Shown here piece after piece: positions 38,040-50,537 of a stretch of 64,000 bases of DNA. Each line of letters starts with the position of its first letter. The stretch's first letter is position 1. The stretch comes from Lepeophtheirus salmonis (lineage: Eukaryota > Arthropoda > Copepoda > Siphonostomatoida > Caligidae), in assembly GCF_016086655.4 (NCBI RefSeq), contig NC_052143.2:26613886-26677885 (forward strand), given 5' to 3'. The translations under genes were made by a program, and so were the position numbers. Below the pieces are notes generated by a model that did not search any database, was not told the DNA's origin, and saw nothing but the letters and a program-made list of their open reading frames with translations.

Positions 38040-41000
38040 TATATAGGTAGGTTACAAACCTAGATGGCGCCACCACCAAATTGTCATACAAACTTTAAAC
38101 TTCCAAAATTTTATAAAATTCTTTCAGCTGACATTGACATTATAGGACTTGCAAAAATTTGTTTTTTAATAACATATTCAATTTGATGGCTACGAGACAC
38201 AATGAATACAATTTTCAATGGCATTTGCAGTCAACTACGGGCAGAATTCGGTAAACTGTAGACTTTTATGTTCACTGATATAGCTATTATTGGACTGGTG
38301 AAATTTTGTTTCCTAAGCAGAATGACAAATAAACGAAATATGAAAAATACGTTGTGATGTCGTCTATATAAAAAACAAACATTCAATCGAAAGTGTGATG
38401 TCATTCTATTATGAAGTGTGCACGTATGTTATATTTTTTAAAATTATAATTTAAAACTATTATTAGCAACTATATTTTATATATTTATTAATATAATTTA
38501 TAACCTCTTTAATTTAATGAAAGTTTACGTTGGAATATAAATTTTAAAATAAACGTAAACAGATGGGACTGGCTATGGGATGTGGCATCTACCTATATAG
38601 ACATAAAATTCAAAAGATCAAGTGAGGTCATTTTTTGAGGAAGAAAATACAATTTTTGTCTTAGAAAAAGTACAATAACTCTGTGGTTATTCAATAAATA
38701 GGAGTCAATTTGTTGTCAACAAAATTCTAAACTCAATATACATCGTAGAAACTTGATTACGTTATTTTTGATTTTTTATAACCTACCTACACTATATTAT
38801 CTTCCAATAATATGTCTATTATATTGAATATAATTAGATATATGATACCTCATATATGCAATTTACATCTAGTATTAAGTAATAATAAACATTGTGAGAA
38901 ACAGTAACCGTCATTATAAGTTAATAGTTAATAATAATCATTATTCCAAAATTTATCGGAGTCATCCATTTTAAATAGAAGTTGTGATATTACCTATTCC
39001 AATCTTCTTCACTCCAATGACAATTTCTCACTATCGCTTATCAAAAGATCCAAATAATTATAAAATTTAGGTTTATAGATGTTAAAGTGTTGAAACATAC
39101 TAATTGCTTCTCTGGAAAAAAGCAGCATACTTCATAAGGGAGACACACTTAGAAAAATCCATTTCTATTTTAATTATGAATACTATTTGTACTTTTTTAT
39201 ATCATTTTATTTTTAATCATCAAAAGTTTTTATAAAAATCATCTAATTATAAGAATTAATAAGTAAATTGGACAATTTGGCCTTATTCTGTTGGAAGCAA
39301 TATCCAACTATAGCTTTTTATTGAATGATGAAATTCTTACTCTAACGAAATGCATTATTATAGTTTCAGACCATTGAGGATATTGTTCTTAACAGATATT
39401 CTAAAAATTTTCATCGGGTTTTTCCTCTCGATCAATTTTATAACCATGAAAGCTCATAAATAACTTTTCTAAGCCTTTGCAAAGTTCGAAGAACTCATCG
39501 GTCGGTAGGGACTATGAGTCCTCCCTTTCATATATACATAACCTATGACAAAGAAGTGGAGGTTCCAGGAATTGTCATACAATTTTTTCCTCCAAGCTCA
39601 GGGTAACTATTTTTGACGCAATCCATCTACCCACATGCTTGTCTCGAAGTTTGAACTGGAAAATTCTGTGATAATAGAATTATCTGAATTTTCTTAATCA
39701 TTTGACGGCAAGACCTGACTGTCAATATTGAAAATGGTTGTCAGTTTTATATTCACTTCTCAGAACAACTTCTTGAGTTATTAATGTATCATTTGTTTGA
39801 TTTAACTCGTCCTCCATATGAACAGCAGAAGAGGAGATTATGATTTTTTCCGATAATTAAAATTCTAAGCATAAATTGATATTCCAGCCTCTACTCCCTT
39901 TAAAATAATATAATAAAGAATTTATTAATTCATACATCCATCAAAGTCATAAAATATGGGTTGCTTCCAATTTTTAATCGAACCTCTGATCATTACTACT
40001 TCACATTTCTTGTTTGCCCCCATAACTCGCTTTAATTTTTTATTGAATTTGTATTTGTTTTTCAAAAATATTTCATCAAAACATATTACGGCAATTTTGA
40101 TTTAATCATTAGAAGTAGCAATGCTCATTTCTTGCAAAATTTTCAAAATATCTTCCTGTAAACCAGGCTCAATTCTAAAATCATTAAGCCATATCTAGTG
40201 AGTTCGTTTACTAGGTACAGGTTGAACGTTTTTCGACCAATGTACTCAAATGCATGGTTTCTTATATACATAATAATTGAAGACAGAAAATGAAACATTT
40301 CTTGTATAAAAATTATTAACACTCACCTAAGTACAAGGGCCATAGTAACGTCATTTTTATCGTATGAGTGATAAAATTTTAATGCAGGACTAATTATTTT
40401 CTTAATCTGAACGGGAGTTTCATTTTTATTAAGGAAATCCTTGATTTTTATCTTTCATACGCATTGCATTCTATCTTTTTTTTTTTTTTAAAGCTCTAAA
40501 ATTAATTTGTGTCTTTTTCAACATGAATCGCATTTATCAATTATTAACTTAAACGTAAGAGCTTCAACAAATGATGTAAATTTTTATAGGTGGTTTGAAG
40601 AAATACATTTTTTGCTTTCAGTAGATTATCTCTCTAAGACTTAAATTAGGTTCATTATTTGGAGTAAGTGCTTCATATTCCTATTGAACAAATGACACTT
40701 ACTCGTTCCAAATGGAAAATTCTTCCATTTTTTCAGGTCTCTCTTCGTTGGAACAGATAGACTCATTGCTGTAATCATTTAGAAGGCTTTAAACAATGAT
40801 TCTATATTTGCAGGCACTTCGGGAATATATTTATAGAAGGTCATTGTTGGACGAGTAATTGTGGAGGTGAAATTCGGGACATGATTTTGTTTTCAGGCTT
40901 TGAACTTGAGGGAGCCCAAGTAATGACGTTGGCAAATCCAGGATGTATTTGAATCCAATTTTTACTTCCTTTTACAAATCCAAATTTTACCAATATCTGG

Positions 41001-41900
41001 ATCTTTTGGAAAGCGATGATATGAAACTTCCTTAGGACTAAAGCAGCTTGTAATGACATCAGTTCTTCTTAAATTTGATGACTGTTATAAATTTGAAATA
41101 AAAAGAGTATAGAGGGGTGCTTAAGCACAAAATCTACACTTAGGAGTTAATTTACAAATATGAATAAAGATTCTCATCAAGTCTATTCTCTAATTTATAA
41201 ATTTATTTTCTCACATAAGATCTATATTTAATTAATAACTGATATAATAGATAGGTTACAAAAAATCAAAATTTTCTGAATCAAGGACATTTAATTAAAT
41301 TAAAGAGGTTATAATTTAATAAATGTATATATTACAGTTGATAATAACAATTTTAAATTATAATTGAAAAAATATAGCATACAAACGCATAGTATGAAAT
41401 CACACTTCACTTTCGATTGAATGTTTTTTTTAATGAAAGACATCCGAACGCCTTTTTATATTTCATAATTTTTTTATAAGTCATTATGCTAAGGAAACAA
41501 AATTTCACCAGTCCAATAATAGCTATATAAGTGTACATAAGATGGATAAAAGTCCAAAGTTTACCGAATTCTGCCCGTAGTTGACTGCAAATGTCCGGAT
41601 GTTGACGAAAATTAATCTTTTTTAAAACAGAAATTTAATAAGTGAAATTTCAATTTTGAAGATATTAAAGCTATTTAAAATGATTTTTTTCTTAAAAAAA
41701 GAGATGTAGATAACAAAACAATTTATTATTAGCCATTGAAAAAAGTATTCTTTATGTCTCGTAGCCATCAAACTGAATATGTTATTAAATATCAAATTTT
41801 TGCAAGTCCTATAACTTCAATGTCAGCTGAAAAAATCGTATAAAATTTTTAAAAGTTTGTAGTCAAAAGCCTAAAGTTTTCTGGATCATACATGTAATTT
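38040..41900 (-). mobile_element. P-element-like transposon with very long inverted arms
   Basis: The left arm (38040 to about 38540, with further match near 38760-38800) is the reverse complement of the right arm (about 41240-41870). Left AGCTATTATTGGACTGGTGA matches the complement of right TCACCAGTCCAATAATAGCT, and left TCAACTACGGGCAGAATTCG matches the complement of right CGAATTCTGCCCGTAGTTGA. The interior reads as a decayed P-type transposase on the minus strand. The right side shows an extra degenerate tandem repeat of about 305 bp (41550-41840 versus 41860-42150). Arms this long are unusual for classical P elements, which have short ends. Confidence 0.6.
39440..41060 (-). pseudogene. P-element-type transposase, decayed
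   Basis: On the minus strand near 40180-39940: EPGLQEDILKILQEMSIATS, then AVICFDEIFLKNKYKFNK, MGANKKCEVVMIRGSIKNWK and QPIFYDFDG. This is the FDEMxLK...VVMxRGxxxNWKQPxFxDFD block of P-element/THAP transposases, with the first catalytic Asp (FDE) preserved. Further on, near 39530-39440, GGLIVPTD and LQRLRKVI match the GGLxVPTxELxxLLxxLE-type C-terminal block. Upstream, 41059-40841 is open for 72 residues (FGFVKGSKNWIQIHPGFANV). Stops and frameshifts occur throughout, so it is inactive. Assignment by motif recognition. Confidence 0.65.
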
Positions 41901-42169
41901 ACCGGAAATGTCTGAAAGTTGACGGTAATTAACCTTTTTAAAAAGACAAATTTTAAAATGGTAATTTTGAATGTATTATAGGTATTGAACTAAAAATAAT
42001 TTTTACACAATGTTGTAGCTGACATAAAAATGTATTCGTAGCTTTATATAAAAATCTATTTTCTATGCCTTGTACCCTACTAAATTTTGGATTACAAAAC
42101 CTCATTTTGCAAGTGCAATTATGTCTATTTCAGCTGAAATATCCAAATCACAATTGAAATGAACACTGT

Positions 42170-43630
42170 CAAACTTGCAGACGCCCTTTTCTATGAATCC
42201 CCGATTGGTACATTCAAATTTTATTCTGATACTAAATCTGATTTCATGGAAACGGTGGATTTCCTTGAATTTGTATGAAATTATTGGAAATATCCTCATT
42301 TTCAAGACGCCGCATTTTGAACATAAAAAAAGGATATGCTAGGGAATTCAATTTTAAGGGTAAATATGATAGGTGTGGGATTTTAAAGAGAATTTGCGTT
42401 ATTTTTAAAAGAATGGGGAAAAAGTTGATCGAGAGGTCTGTCAGAAGAAAACATTTATAACAACAAAGCACACATGACCGGCAGTTGCAGATCTGTCGGA
42501 ATACCTCCTTGAAACAAGGGAATTTGAATATTTTCTACCGTGAATGTTTCAATCGAATACACTCGAAAGAAGATTTGGCTGGTACAGGCAATTGAAGGGT
42601 GGTAATTATTTCATAAGTGTGCGACAAATTATTGAGGCCAAGAATTAATACTGATCTTATCACCACTGAAATATTCAAAAATGGATTTACACAAATTAAG
42701 AGAACACCTTCACGACGAAATCTCAAATTTTAAAATCATACTTACTGACTTGAAGTCCTACGAATTGGTGACAACTACTTGTTCTGGAGAGAGCAGTGCT
42801 TCATATTTTGTTTTTAAATATATTGCTTTTCTCACCAGAAAAAGGTCCAGCGTACATATTATGGAAGATGTATGTATATTTGGATGTACCGTAGTGACAA
42901 AAGTTGGCAATTTGGTATCGCTGGATATTTTTATTTTATATTTTATTCATTTAAACAAGAAAATAACTATCAAAGGTCCAAATAAATGGTTCTTCATCGA
43001 CGCGTTTTGATTTGAAAATATGTAAAATGTTAGAAAAATAAAAATTGGATGTTGTTCTTTTAAATTATCAATTTGAATCGAACTACAGGAATTATATTTT
43101 ATTAAGTATTACTATCAAGCTCTGAGTAAGAAGATAGACAATTTGGGATATCAAAAATAAGAGATGGAAGTTATTTGGGAGATATCAGTTTGCAGCCGTA
43201 ATGTTCACCTAATCTCAATTGCGATGCTATTTCAATTTTGAATATCCAGGATTAAAACAACGACACTCCTTCTTTCATCATGATAGTCATTCCTTAAAGT
43301 CAGCGGATAAGTTTTGTCTCTTCACCGCTACGACTTTTCAAAATTCCATGCCGTACACAAAGTTGTAAGAAGTAATAAACGCTTCAGCCCAAGTTTTTTG
43401 ATAAGAGGGCTATATCAGAGAAAAATTAAAATCGATCAATTCAAAGAAACAACATCAAATTTCCTTTTTTTCGACATTTTACAAATTTTTAAATTTTTGT
43501 TTGTGGCCCAGTTTGCAAAATATGATAGTGTTTCTTATGTTTTCGTCGTAGTGTTAATCAAGAGTGATATACATATATCTATCCAAGTGTGGGAGTTACC
43601 GGATTTGGGACTCGGAGTTAAAATTTCACT
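42170..43630. other. Region with short open frames of no recognised family
   Basis: Open frames at 42275-42460, 42681-43010 (109 aa) and 43314-43676 (120 aa) on the plus strand. The 109-aa product is hydrophobic in its C-terminal half (LVSLDIFILYFIHL) and the 120-aa product contains FFDILQIFKFLFVAQFA. No splice pattern, homology or codon signal convinced me. They may be debris at the flank of the P-like element. Confidence 0.25.
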
Positions 43631-43647
43631 TAGACTCAGGACTCAGA

Positions 43648-43770
43648 CTGGAAGTTCAAGTTGGAATCGGTCTTGAAGTTCAAGTATGAATCAGGAGTCG
43701 ATCTTAAAGTTCAAGTCGGACTCAGTCTTAAAATTCAAGTCTGACTAGCTTCAAAATTTAAGTGATCTCA
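43648..43770. repeat. Minisatellite with 24-31-bp units around AAGTTCAAGT
   Basis: GAAGTTCAAG at 43651, GAAGTTCAAG at 43675, AAAGTTCAAG at 43706 and AAAATTCAAG at about 43730, separated by GGACTC/GAATC..GTCTT spacers. Units are degenerate. It forms the 3' part of a 120-aa open frame (43314-43676), which is probably an artefact. Confidence 0.65.
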
Positions 43771-43849
43771 CAGCTCAAACTATAAATATTAAAGGTAATA
43801 CGTGTTCAGGCCATCTTTTGTGAAGGCGTGTTTTTACTTTCCTTACCAG

Positions 43850-44020
43850 TTGACTCTAGTATTCCTTGGCTTTACCTACACACGTTCGTTGCTAAATTTG
43901 ATCTGAAACCACATTCATTATTTTAATTTTATTTGTGTACTTCCTTTTTTAAAATTTTATTATGAAATCGTTGGTAAAAACGAGTCCTTATCCGACACAC
44001 AGACTTTACTTTATTTATTA
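43850..44020 (-). repeat. Repeat family Z, partial copy
   Basis: CACACGTTCGTTGCTAAATT and CACATTCATTATTTTAATTT, then GTGTACTTCC and ACTTTACTTTATTTATTATG. Degenerate compared with the 32630 copy. Confidence 0.5.
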
Positions 44021-44984
44021 TGTACATATTGTCAATGAAACAATTATTTGTTAATTTGCAATTTTTAATTATCAAATGTGTTGTATTCAACTGTTAGCAT
44101 AATGTTATTTTTTTACAAATGGTATTGATCAATTCCATTTAAAGCCAGAAGTCTATCTTTTTTTAGGTTATTTTTATTAATTATTTGAGATGGTCAAAAG
44201 GTCAAAAACACGGTGAGCGTAAAAACTATGCCTGAGAAAATGTCATAAAAATATGCTCCAATATATTAATTACTGAAAATATTCCCAAAGTTAGAAAATG
44301 TGCTTCCTTCCAGGCATCTCGTTAAAATTTATAAGAAAGGAAGGAATTTAACTAATAAGAGCATTACTATCTTACGGTTATGCAGATACTTATAAAACTG
44401 GTTGTACCAACTCGAGTTTAGTTTAAACTTAGCTTAGATCGTATACTTCTCAAATGTATTGATCTCATAAGATTGTAGTTTAAATTTAAGTCGACTTGGC
44501 CCTATTGAGATTACTTTTTTTTAAATTTACGTTTGTCGGGATTTCAACCACTTTCACATCGTTAGTTATAACTGACGAATGTACTAGATGCAAAATACCA
44601 TAAGAAGATCCAAAAGGACCGAGGGAATGAAAAATAAGTAGAGGAGGAATAAGAAATGATAATATATTATTTATACAAACGAATATTATATGTACACTGA
44701 CATTTACAATTATGTCAGGGTATTTATAGCAACAAATATAAAAGTACTTACTCATAAATAAAATACATATATCAAATAAGTATAATAAGTAAAAGAAGAA
44801 GGGGAAAAGAGGTCCATAGGATCAAGAAGCGTAAATACATAACAATTACTTATTATTAGTAAGGATACGAATTTTAGACTGGAGCAAAAAAAATAAAATC
44901 AATTTCGATAAAAAAACTAAGTCCCACCCCTGCCCCCGAAAATATTATCTATGTTGAATGTTCTCTTTCCTATAACAATAACAC

Positions 44985-45480
44985 ATTTTTCGAAGTACTC
45001 TCTGGCTTAGATTTAAGTACATACACTCGTTACTAAACAACATTTAGATTCCCATTAATTATTTTCTATATTGTACTTCCAGGAGTTCCCGCAGGATTAT
45101 ATATATATATTTTTTTTTTTTTGGGGAGCGGGCTTGGTTTTTTGATTTAAAAACGAAAATCCAAATTTTCCTCAGTTCATGATTTTGGTAGAATTACCTT
45201 TTTTTGGATAAGAAATCCTTAAACAAAATTTTTAATCTATTTTTCATCTTGACGAAGAAAATTTATAGTGAAAAACCAAAACTCCTTAATTTGGGGACGC
45301 CCCTGACTTCATTGTTCAAAATGAGTTCTCGACTCATATTTCATATTGAAGAGTTGAATAAAATATGAGTTGACCTAAACGCCTACTAGATTTAATTCAT
45401 TTTTGCATAGCGTTCTTAAGGAACTCTAAGCATATGTACTCCTTTTTTTTTTTAATATGAAGTGCACGCTTAAATGATTT
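44985..45480 (-). repeat. Repeat family Z, two degraded copies
   Basis: The first, 44985-45095: GAAGTACTCTCTGGCTTAGA, ACATACACTCGTTACTAAAC, CCCATTAATTATTTTCTATA. The second, 45300-45480: AAAATGAGTTCTCGACTCAT, GAATAAAATATGAGTTGACC and a poly-T followed by AATATGAAGTGCACGCTTAA. Between them is ordinary AT-rich DNA. Confidence 0.45.
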
Positions 45481-46059
45481 CTTCAAAAATGACAGTCCAT
45501 TGTATAGTTAAGAGGAAGTATGCCTACAAATATAAGTAGTAGACTTACTTTACTTTATTTTATATTTATGTCAACCATTTCTTTTAATCTTCTTCTTTAT
45601 GCAGGAAATTCCTTTTTATTCCTTCATTGATGTTTTTCCCCGATTTTCTTAGATGTACGACGTATTTATATTTGTATATGTGCGTTCATCTCAAAGAACA
45701 TTTATCATTGCTATTACATTGGATATAAAAGAAAGTATATATTATTGACCCATTGAAAATATACGAATAATAGAGTTAATTAATTTATACGTACAGCGAT
45801 AGGAATGTAAGAAAAGTTTATCTTTAAACATATCTTTTGGCACATCTTCACTTATTTTTATTTCTAATTGACTAATAATGATAAAAATGTAGCATTATTG
45901 ATTGTTATCAATTGGAAATGTATGTAGGACTTTGTAAAAAGACTGGGACACAGCAATATCTATGTTACGAACAATCTGTAAAATCGGGCATTTTGTAAAT
46001 TTGTTATCAGCCGGTGTTCTCTCTATTATAGACTATAAGAAGGGGACCTTAATGTTGAA

Positions 46060-46345
46060 TGAAGCGTTAGCGGTGTTTATTGAGGTACCTTTTCTACCAG
46101 CGGGTCACTTACACAACCCTTGAGCCAGGGTGCATTATAATGTATTAAGAGGTGTCCTTGATACTCAGGATAGCGGCGGCAGTAGGTTTTTGGAAAAGAG
46201 GTTCACTTTCGTAACCCATTGGCTGAGGTGTATTATAATGTATTAGAAACAGTCATAGATACTCAGGATAGTGGTAGTGATAGTCTTTGATCCCCTTTAG
46301 GGATTGGGTATCCGCCTGCCCAACGAGTTGGCTGAGGTATATTTT
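46060..46345. repeat. Minisatellite, about 98-bp period, 2.5 units
   Basis: ATTATAATGTATTA occurs at 46134 and again at 46232. Each is preceded by a GAGCCAGGGTGC / GGCTGAGGTGT phrase and followed by GATACTCAGGATAG(C/T)GG. A third partial unit (TTGGCTGAGGTATATT) follows near 46328. It is richer in GC than the surroundings. Confidence 0.75.
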
Positions 46346-47194
46346 ACAAAATAAAATGAAGTGTCTGGTGGCAATTTCTTATCACACAATAGCTTGATTG
46401 TCTAAATACAATATAAATTTAAAAGAAAATGCACTAGATTGGTGAAGTCTAACTTTTTAATATTTATGGGCCGCAGAAGTTAACTTTCATGATAAATGGC
46501 TTCATAAAAAAACAACTATTAAATACAAATTTAATTAAATTTTAGGCCAAATATAACAAAATACCAAATCTAATTATTCAAGGCCAAACTGCCTTCTAGA
46601 CTCCTAAAGATAATGTGCCTCTCTTTTCTCGATAGTACTTTCTGCATTGCTATTGAATATTCTATTCTGCTAATGAGTATATTTATTTATTCATTTCTTA
46701 AAAGCTATAACTAATATAATTGTTATTTATTTGTATTTTTTTTTAAATTTACCTATACTTATTTAGCTAACTATTATAAGCATACTTTATAATACATATT
46801 TTAATAAATTATCTTAAGAATGTTCACTACTTCAATGAAACGATAAAGACGTCATACTTCGTACTAACAAGTATTTCTATATTCATAAATATTCAAATTT
46901 AAATAAAATGAATAATAATTATATTTTAAATATCAAAATTCTCAACTCATCGTGAATGGATCTCTTCAATATTGTAATATTTTAATCTCCTTTGCAAAAA
47001 AGGAGTCGAATCTGCTCTCTTGAGATGAATAATCAAGTTTGATGTATCTTTCTTCGATTTTTCTTGGAGAACATATCTGAAGAATTTCTGTATTTTCAAA
47101 AAATTATCAAAAATACAAGCCCTGATTTTTGCACTAATTAGTCAAGTAGTATCTGGATTTACAAACAACGAAGAACAACTGCCTTAATGGTCTC

Positions 47195-47310
47195 AAAGAA
47201 GGTCTTCGCTTCAAATAGTGTACAAGATGTTTATATAACATCTGTTTCTTTGCGTAAACACTTGGATATGCTCCATGGATTGAAACATGTAGATGTGGAA
47301 TTTATTTAAG
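47195..47310 (+). pseudogene. C-terminal tail of an unknown element protein
   Basis: The plus strand reads SNSVQDVYITSVSLRKHLDM then LHGLKHVDVEFI and a stop TAA at about 47308. A homologous tail is on the minus strand at 59235-59105 (TFSLG then ELGMLHGLQHIEVQFI and stop), so the two are copies of one protein end. Upstream DNA (46930-47195) is degenerate. Family unknown. Confidence 0.45.
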
Positions 47311-49580
47311 ATAATTTTAGGTATTTATAGCGTATTTGAAGTATGATAGGATGAAGACAATTTTTATGCCGTATCAGTTGTCATTATTAATTTGTTTGAT
47401 TTTTTATGTATAACTTCTATTAAAATTTCAAATTAATATTTTTTGGAATAGTTAATCGTTATTTCAGTTGTTTGTTATTTTACCCATACTTTTTTATCTT
47501 AATATCTCATATATACGTTATAATACTTTAACTTATCAATTTAGTAGTAATCTACTTCTACAGATAAAGTGTTAGCCATTAGTTTTTGATTAAGCAATCA
47601 TATTAGACTCAATGTTAATAGATTAATAATATAGAAATATGAAAGTTCATTTTTACTAAATAGAATTCCTGAATTTGAAAATTTCGACTACTTTTTATAT
47701 TAACTGTTTTAGTGTAATTTGACAGAAGATTCTCAAAGTAGAATCCCAAACCCGTAATTTTAATCAATAGTACCATATGTCTTGCTCCCGGGTTTTCCTC
47801 GCACTTGCTAAATGCTCAACCCTAATTATAGTAGATGCATGTATGTCCGCTAATTATAAAAAATAACCAGGGTATTTATTTCAGAAACGGAGACAAATAC
47901 AGGCCTTAGACATAACATAGAAGTTGTTTAGAATTTCTAGTTACGTACCTTGAGCTATGTTTAATTTTGGCCAGACCAGATTCCTGGGTTCTGGAGGGTA
48001 AATTTTGTTTTTTCGCTAATAAGTTGATTTTTTTAATAATAAGATCGATTCCCCCTCGTTCAAAGTTTTCATTCATTTGAAGTAAATATAATTTCTTCTC
48101 TATATTAAGGACAAAAATGTGCAATGTTGAATATTTTGAATTTAATGACATTTAATTTGTGTTGGTATGTATATATATATAATGTGTGTGCCACAAAGAG
48201 ATGATTTAAGCTCTGTATCTAGGTTTGTTCAAAAGTGATGGTGAATTAGTGGGTTTTGACCTTTTTTTTAATTGATCTGTAATCTTCTCCTTGGATTATT
48301 TCCTAAATATTTTTTTTAACATGCATAATCACAACAGTTTGAGCTTTGTACCTCAATATGGTCTTAAGTTATTGTCGATGACGTAATTTTTAACGTTTAG
48401 TGCTACCTTGACCCCTCAAAATTTAATGACTTCGTCCTGGGACCATATAAATCTTTGAATCAAGTTAGATCAAAATTGATTCGTAACTTTTTCCATAATC
48501 CTGATGACTAACAGACATACGAATTTAAAAAAAAAAACTCCCTTCAACTTCATTAACAGAGATAAATATGTAAACAAAAAATACTAATATTTATAAGGAT
48601 TTAATTTTCTATAATAATCTAGCTGTATTTGAGAAATATTTTTATATTCTATAAAATTTTAAGAATAAAAAAGCACAAGCATTTTATATTGCCATAAATT
48701 ATATATTTTATTTGCCGTTACTTGAGGATAGCGATAAAGTAAATGTGCCGATGTTTCAATACTGTTTTTGGCAGAAGGATCAAGTTTTGCTTCTTCTTCA
48801 GTGCACTACTTTTTAGTTAATAAAGATGATATTGCAATTTGATAACATAGCTACTTCTGCTTTGTTATAGTAAATGGATGGTGAAAAAAGAATGTTTCTA
48901 CTGTCTATTTTTTTTTTTTTTTTTTTGGAGATACCTTTTCTCGTTAATTTGTAGATTTACAATCTCAGTCAGTGATCTGCAATACTCCTCCGAATTTGTT
49001 TGTTATTTATGTCTTCTACTGAAATGTAAAAAGGCTTCTATGGTCCCATTGTTTCTCTCTTTGGTGATATTGTCAGAATATTTACTGTTAAATTAATTAA
49101 AAAAATCAGTAACAAGGCTTCCTGTCTCCACTTTCTGTATTCCTTCACCGTTTTTATTTGGTTCCTTTTATAGAACTCGTCTCAGGTTTGATCTAACTTC
49201 TTTATAAAAATTTTAATCCATTTTAGAAATGTATTAGGCAAAAAGTAACTTACAAGCTAAAATTTAATTATTGCAATGTTAAGTCATATCACAATTAACA
49301 AAATAATGACCAAGTCTTAAAAATTTAGATGTTGTGAACAATTATTTTTTTCAAACCAAAGTAAAACTAGATTTCCGCTTATCCTTAACTTAAACATAAA
49401 AAAAAAAAAATGTGTACCGCATTCCTATAAAAAATTTTTATGTATCTATCAATAATTTGGACATAGTTATCAGTGGATCTGAATTAGTATAATTTGCTTT
49501 GAACTTTTGTTATTATAAAATTAATTTATTTTTGATTAGGGCTTATATAAAAATATGTAAAATCTTTAGTATTTACTAAT
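47310..49580. other. AT-rich DNA without a supported gene
   Basis: Open frames at 47906-48151 and 48878-49096 show no motif. There is a repeat-like tail at about 48500-48550 (CTGATGACTAACAGACATAC followed by A-rich sequence) of the type seen at ends of dispersed elements. Poly-T of about 20 near 48908. Confidence 0.35.
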
Positions 49581-49583
49581 ATT

Positions 49584-50537
49584 TCAAAATTCAAATGAAA
49601 AAACACATTTTAAGTGATCCCAGACATTTGCTTTATACTCACAATCAAATAAAAAAATGTCTAACCCTTTCCCTTGAGCCCTTAGAAATAAAGCCAATTC
49701 GTTCTTCAATAGTATTACCATACACACTACTAAGCAAAACGAGTTGATAACTACTTTATATTCCATCAAAAATTGTGAATGATCCAGTAGAGGGTTTTTC
49801 TATCTCTTGAACAGACGCATCTAACGCAAACTCAGTTTTTCAATAGTAGATTTCATTCAAAAAATTTTATTTTGTTCCTATCTAAACTAATGAATATTGA
49901 TATTCTTAACCATGAACAGAAAATTATAAAAGCTTTGGTCATGATTATCTTTAATAAAAACTACATTTTTCAAAATCATCTCTCCGTCCAAAATTTCCTT
50001 TTGTGAAAAAACAATCTTCTTGTTGAAGATTTCGCATAAAAAATATATATTTCTTTTAGTTGGCGTATCTGAAAGATATGCCAACCTTTTCTTTGCAGGG
50101 GCGGGTTCCTGGCATTTCATTATTTCTAACACTTTTTCGAAAATTACTTATATTCTGAGATAATTCATTATTTTGGCAGTACCTTTAACTCTGTCTTCAT
50201 CTAATTTAATTTCATTGTTTTTCTACATCTATTTTCCAAAAAAAATTGACATAACTGCACCTTTCATAAATAATATTTTGATCAATTTACAAAATTAAAC
50301 AAAAAATCTGCATTGACTATAATCCCAGACTACGAAGCTTCCTTGGATAAGTAACTCGTTTCCAAAAGATGTTCCAGGGTGTCCATTTAGAAATAAATAG
50401 TTTTCACATTTTTCATTTACAATATTAATGAATCTTCTGAATAGGGGGTCAGTTTTAAAATAGGTGTTATTTTTGTAAGAACAAGTGTATTCCATATCTG
50501 GATCCTCACAACAATATTCTTTAGAGAAATTGTTCAT
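49584..50537 (-). pseudogene. Unassigned decayed protein in three minus-strand segments
   Basis: Three successive open segments on one strand: 50537-50295 (DPLFRRFINIVNEKCENYLF, GTSFGNELLIQGSFVVWDYS), 50132-49887 (KRLAYLSDTPTKRNIYFLCE, VVFIKDNHDQSFYNF) and 49769-49584 (MEYKVVINSFCLVVCMVILL, LRAQGKGLDIFLFDCEYKAN). Composition is that of a soluble globular protein, unlike the AT-noise frames nearby. Short stops and frameshifts separate the segments, so I read it as one broken coding region of about 300 residues, probably from a mobile element. No catalytic motif or family recognised. Introns between the segments are possible but no clear GT-AG pairs were chosen. Confidence 0.4.

Noticed and set aside
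42681..43676. 109-aa and 120-aa plus-strand open frames as host genes
   Set aside because: No domain, no splice evidence, no poly(A) signal in place, and the second runs into a minisatellite.
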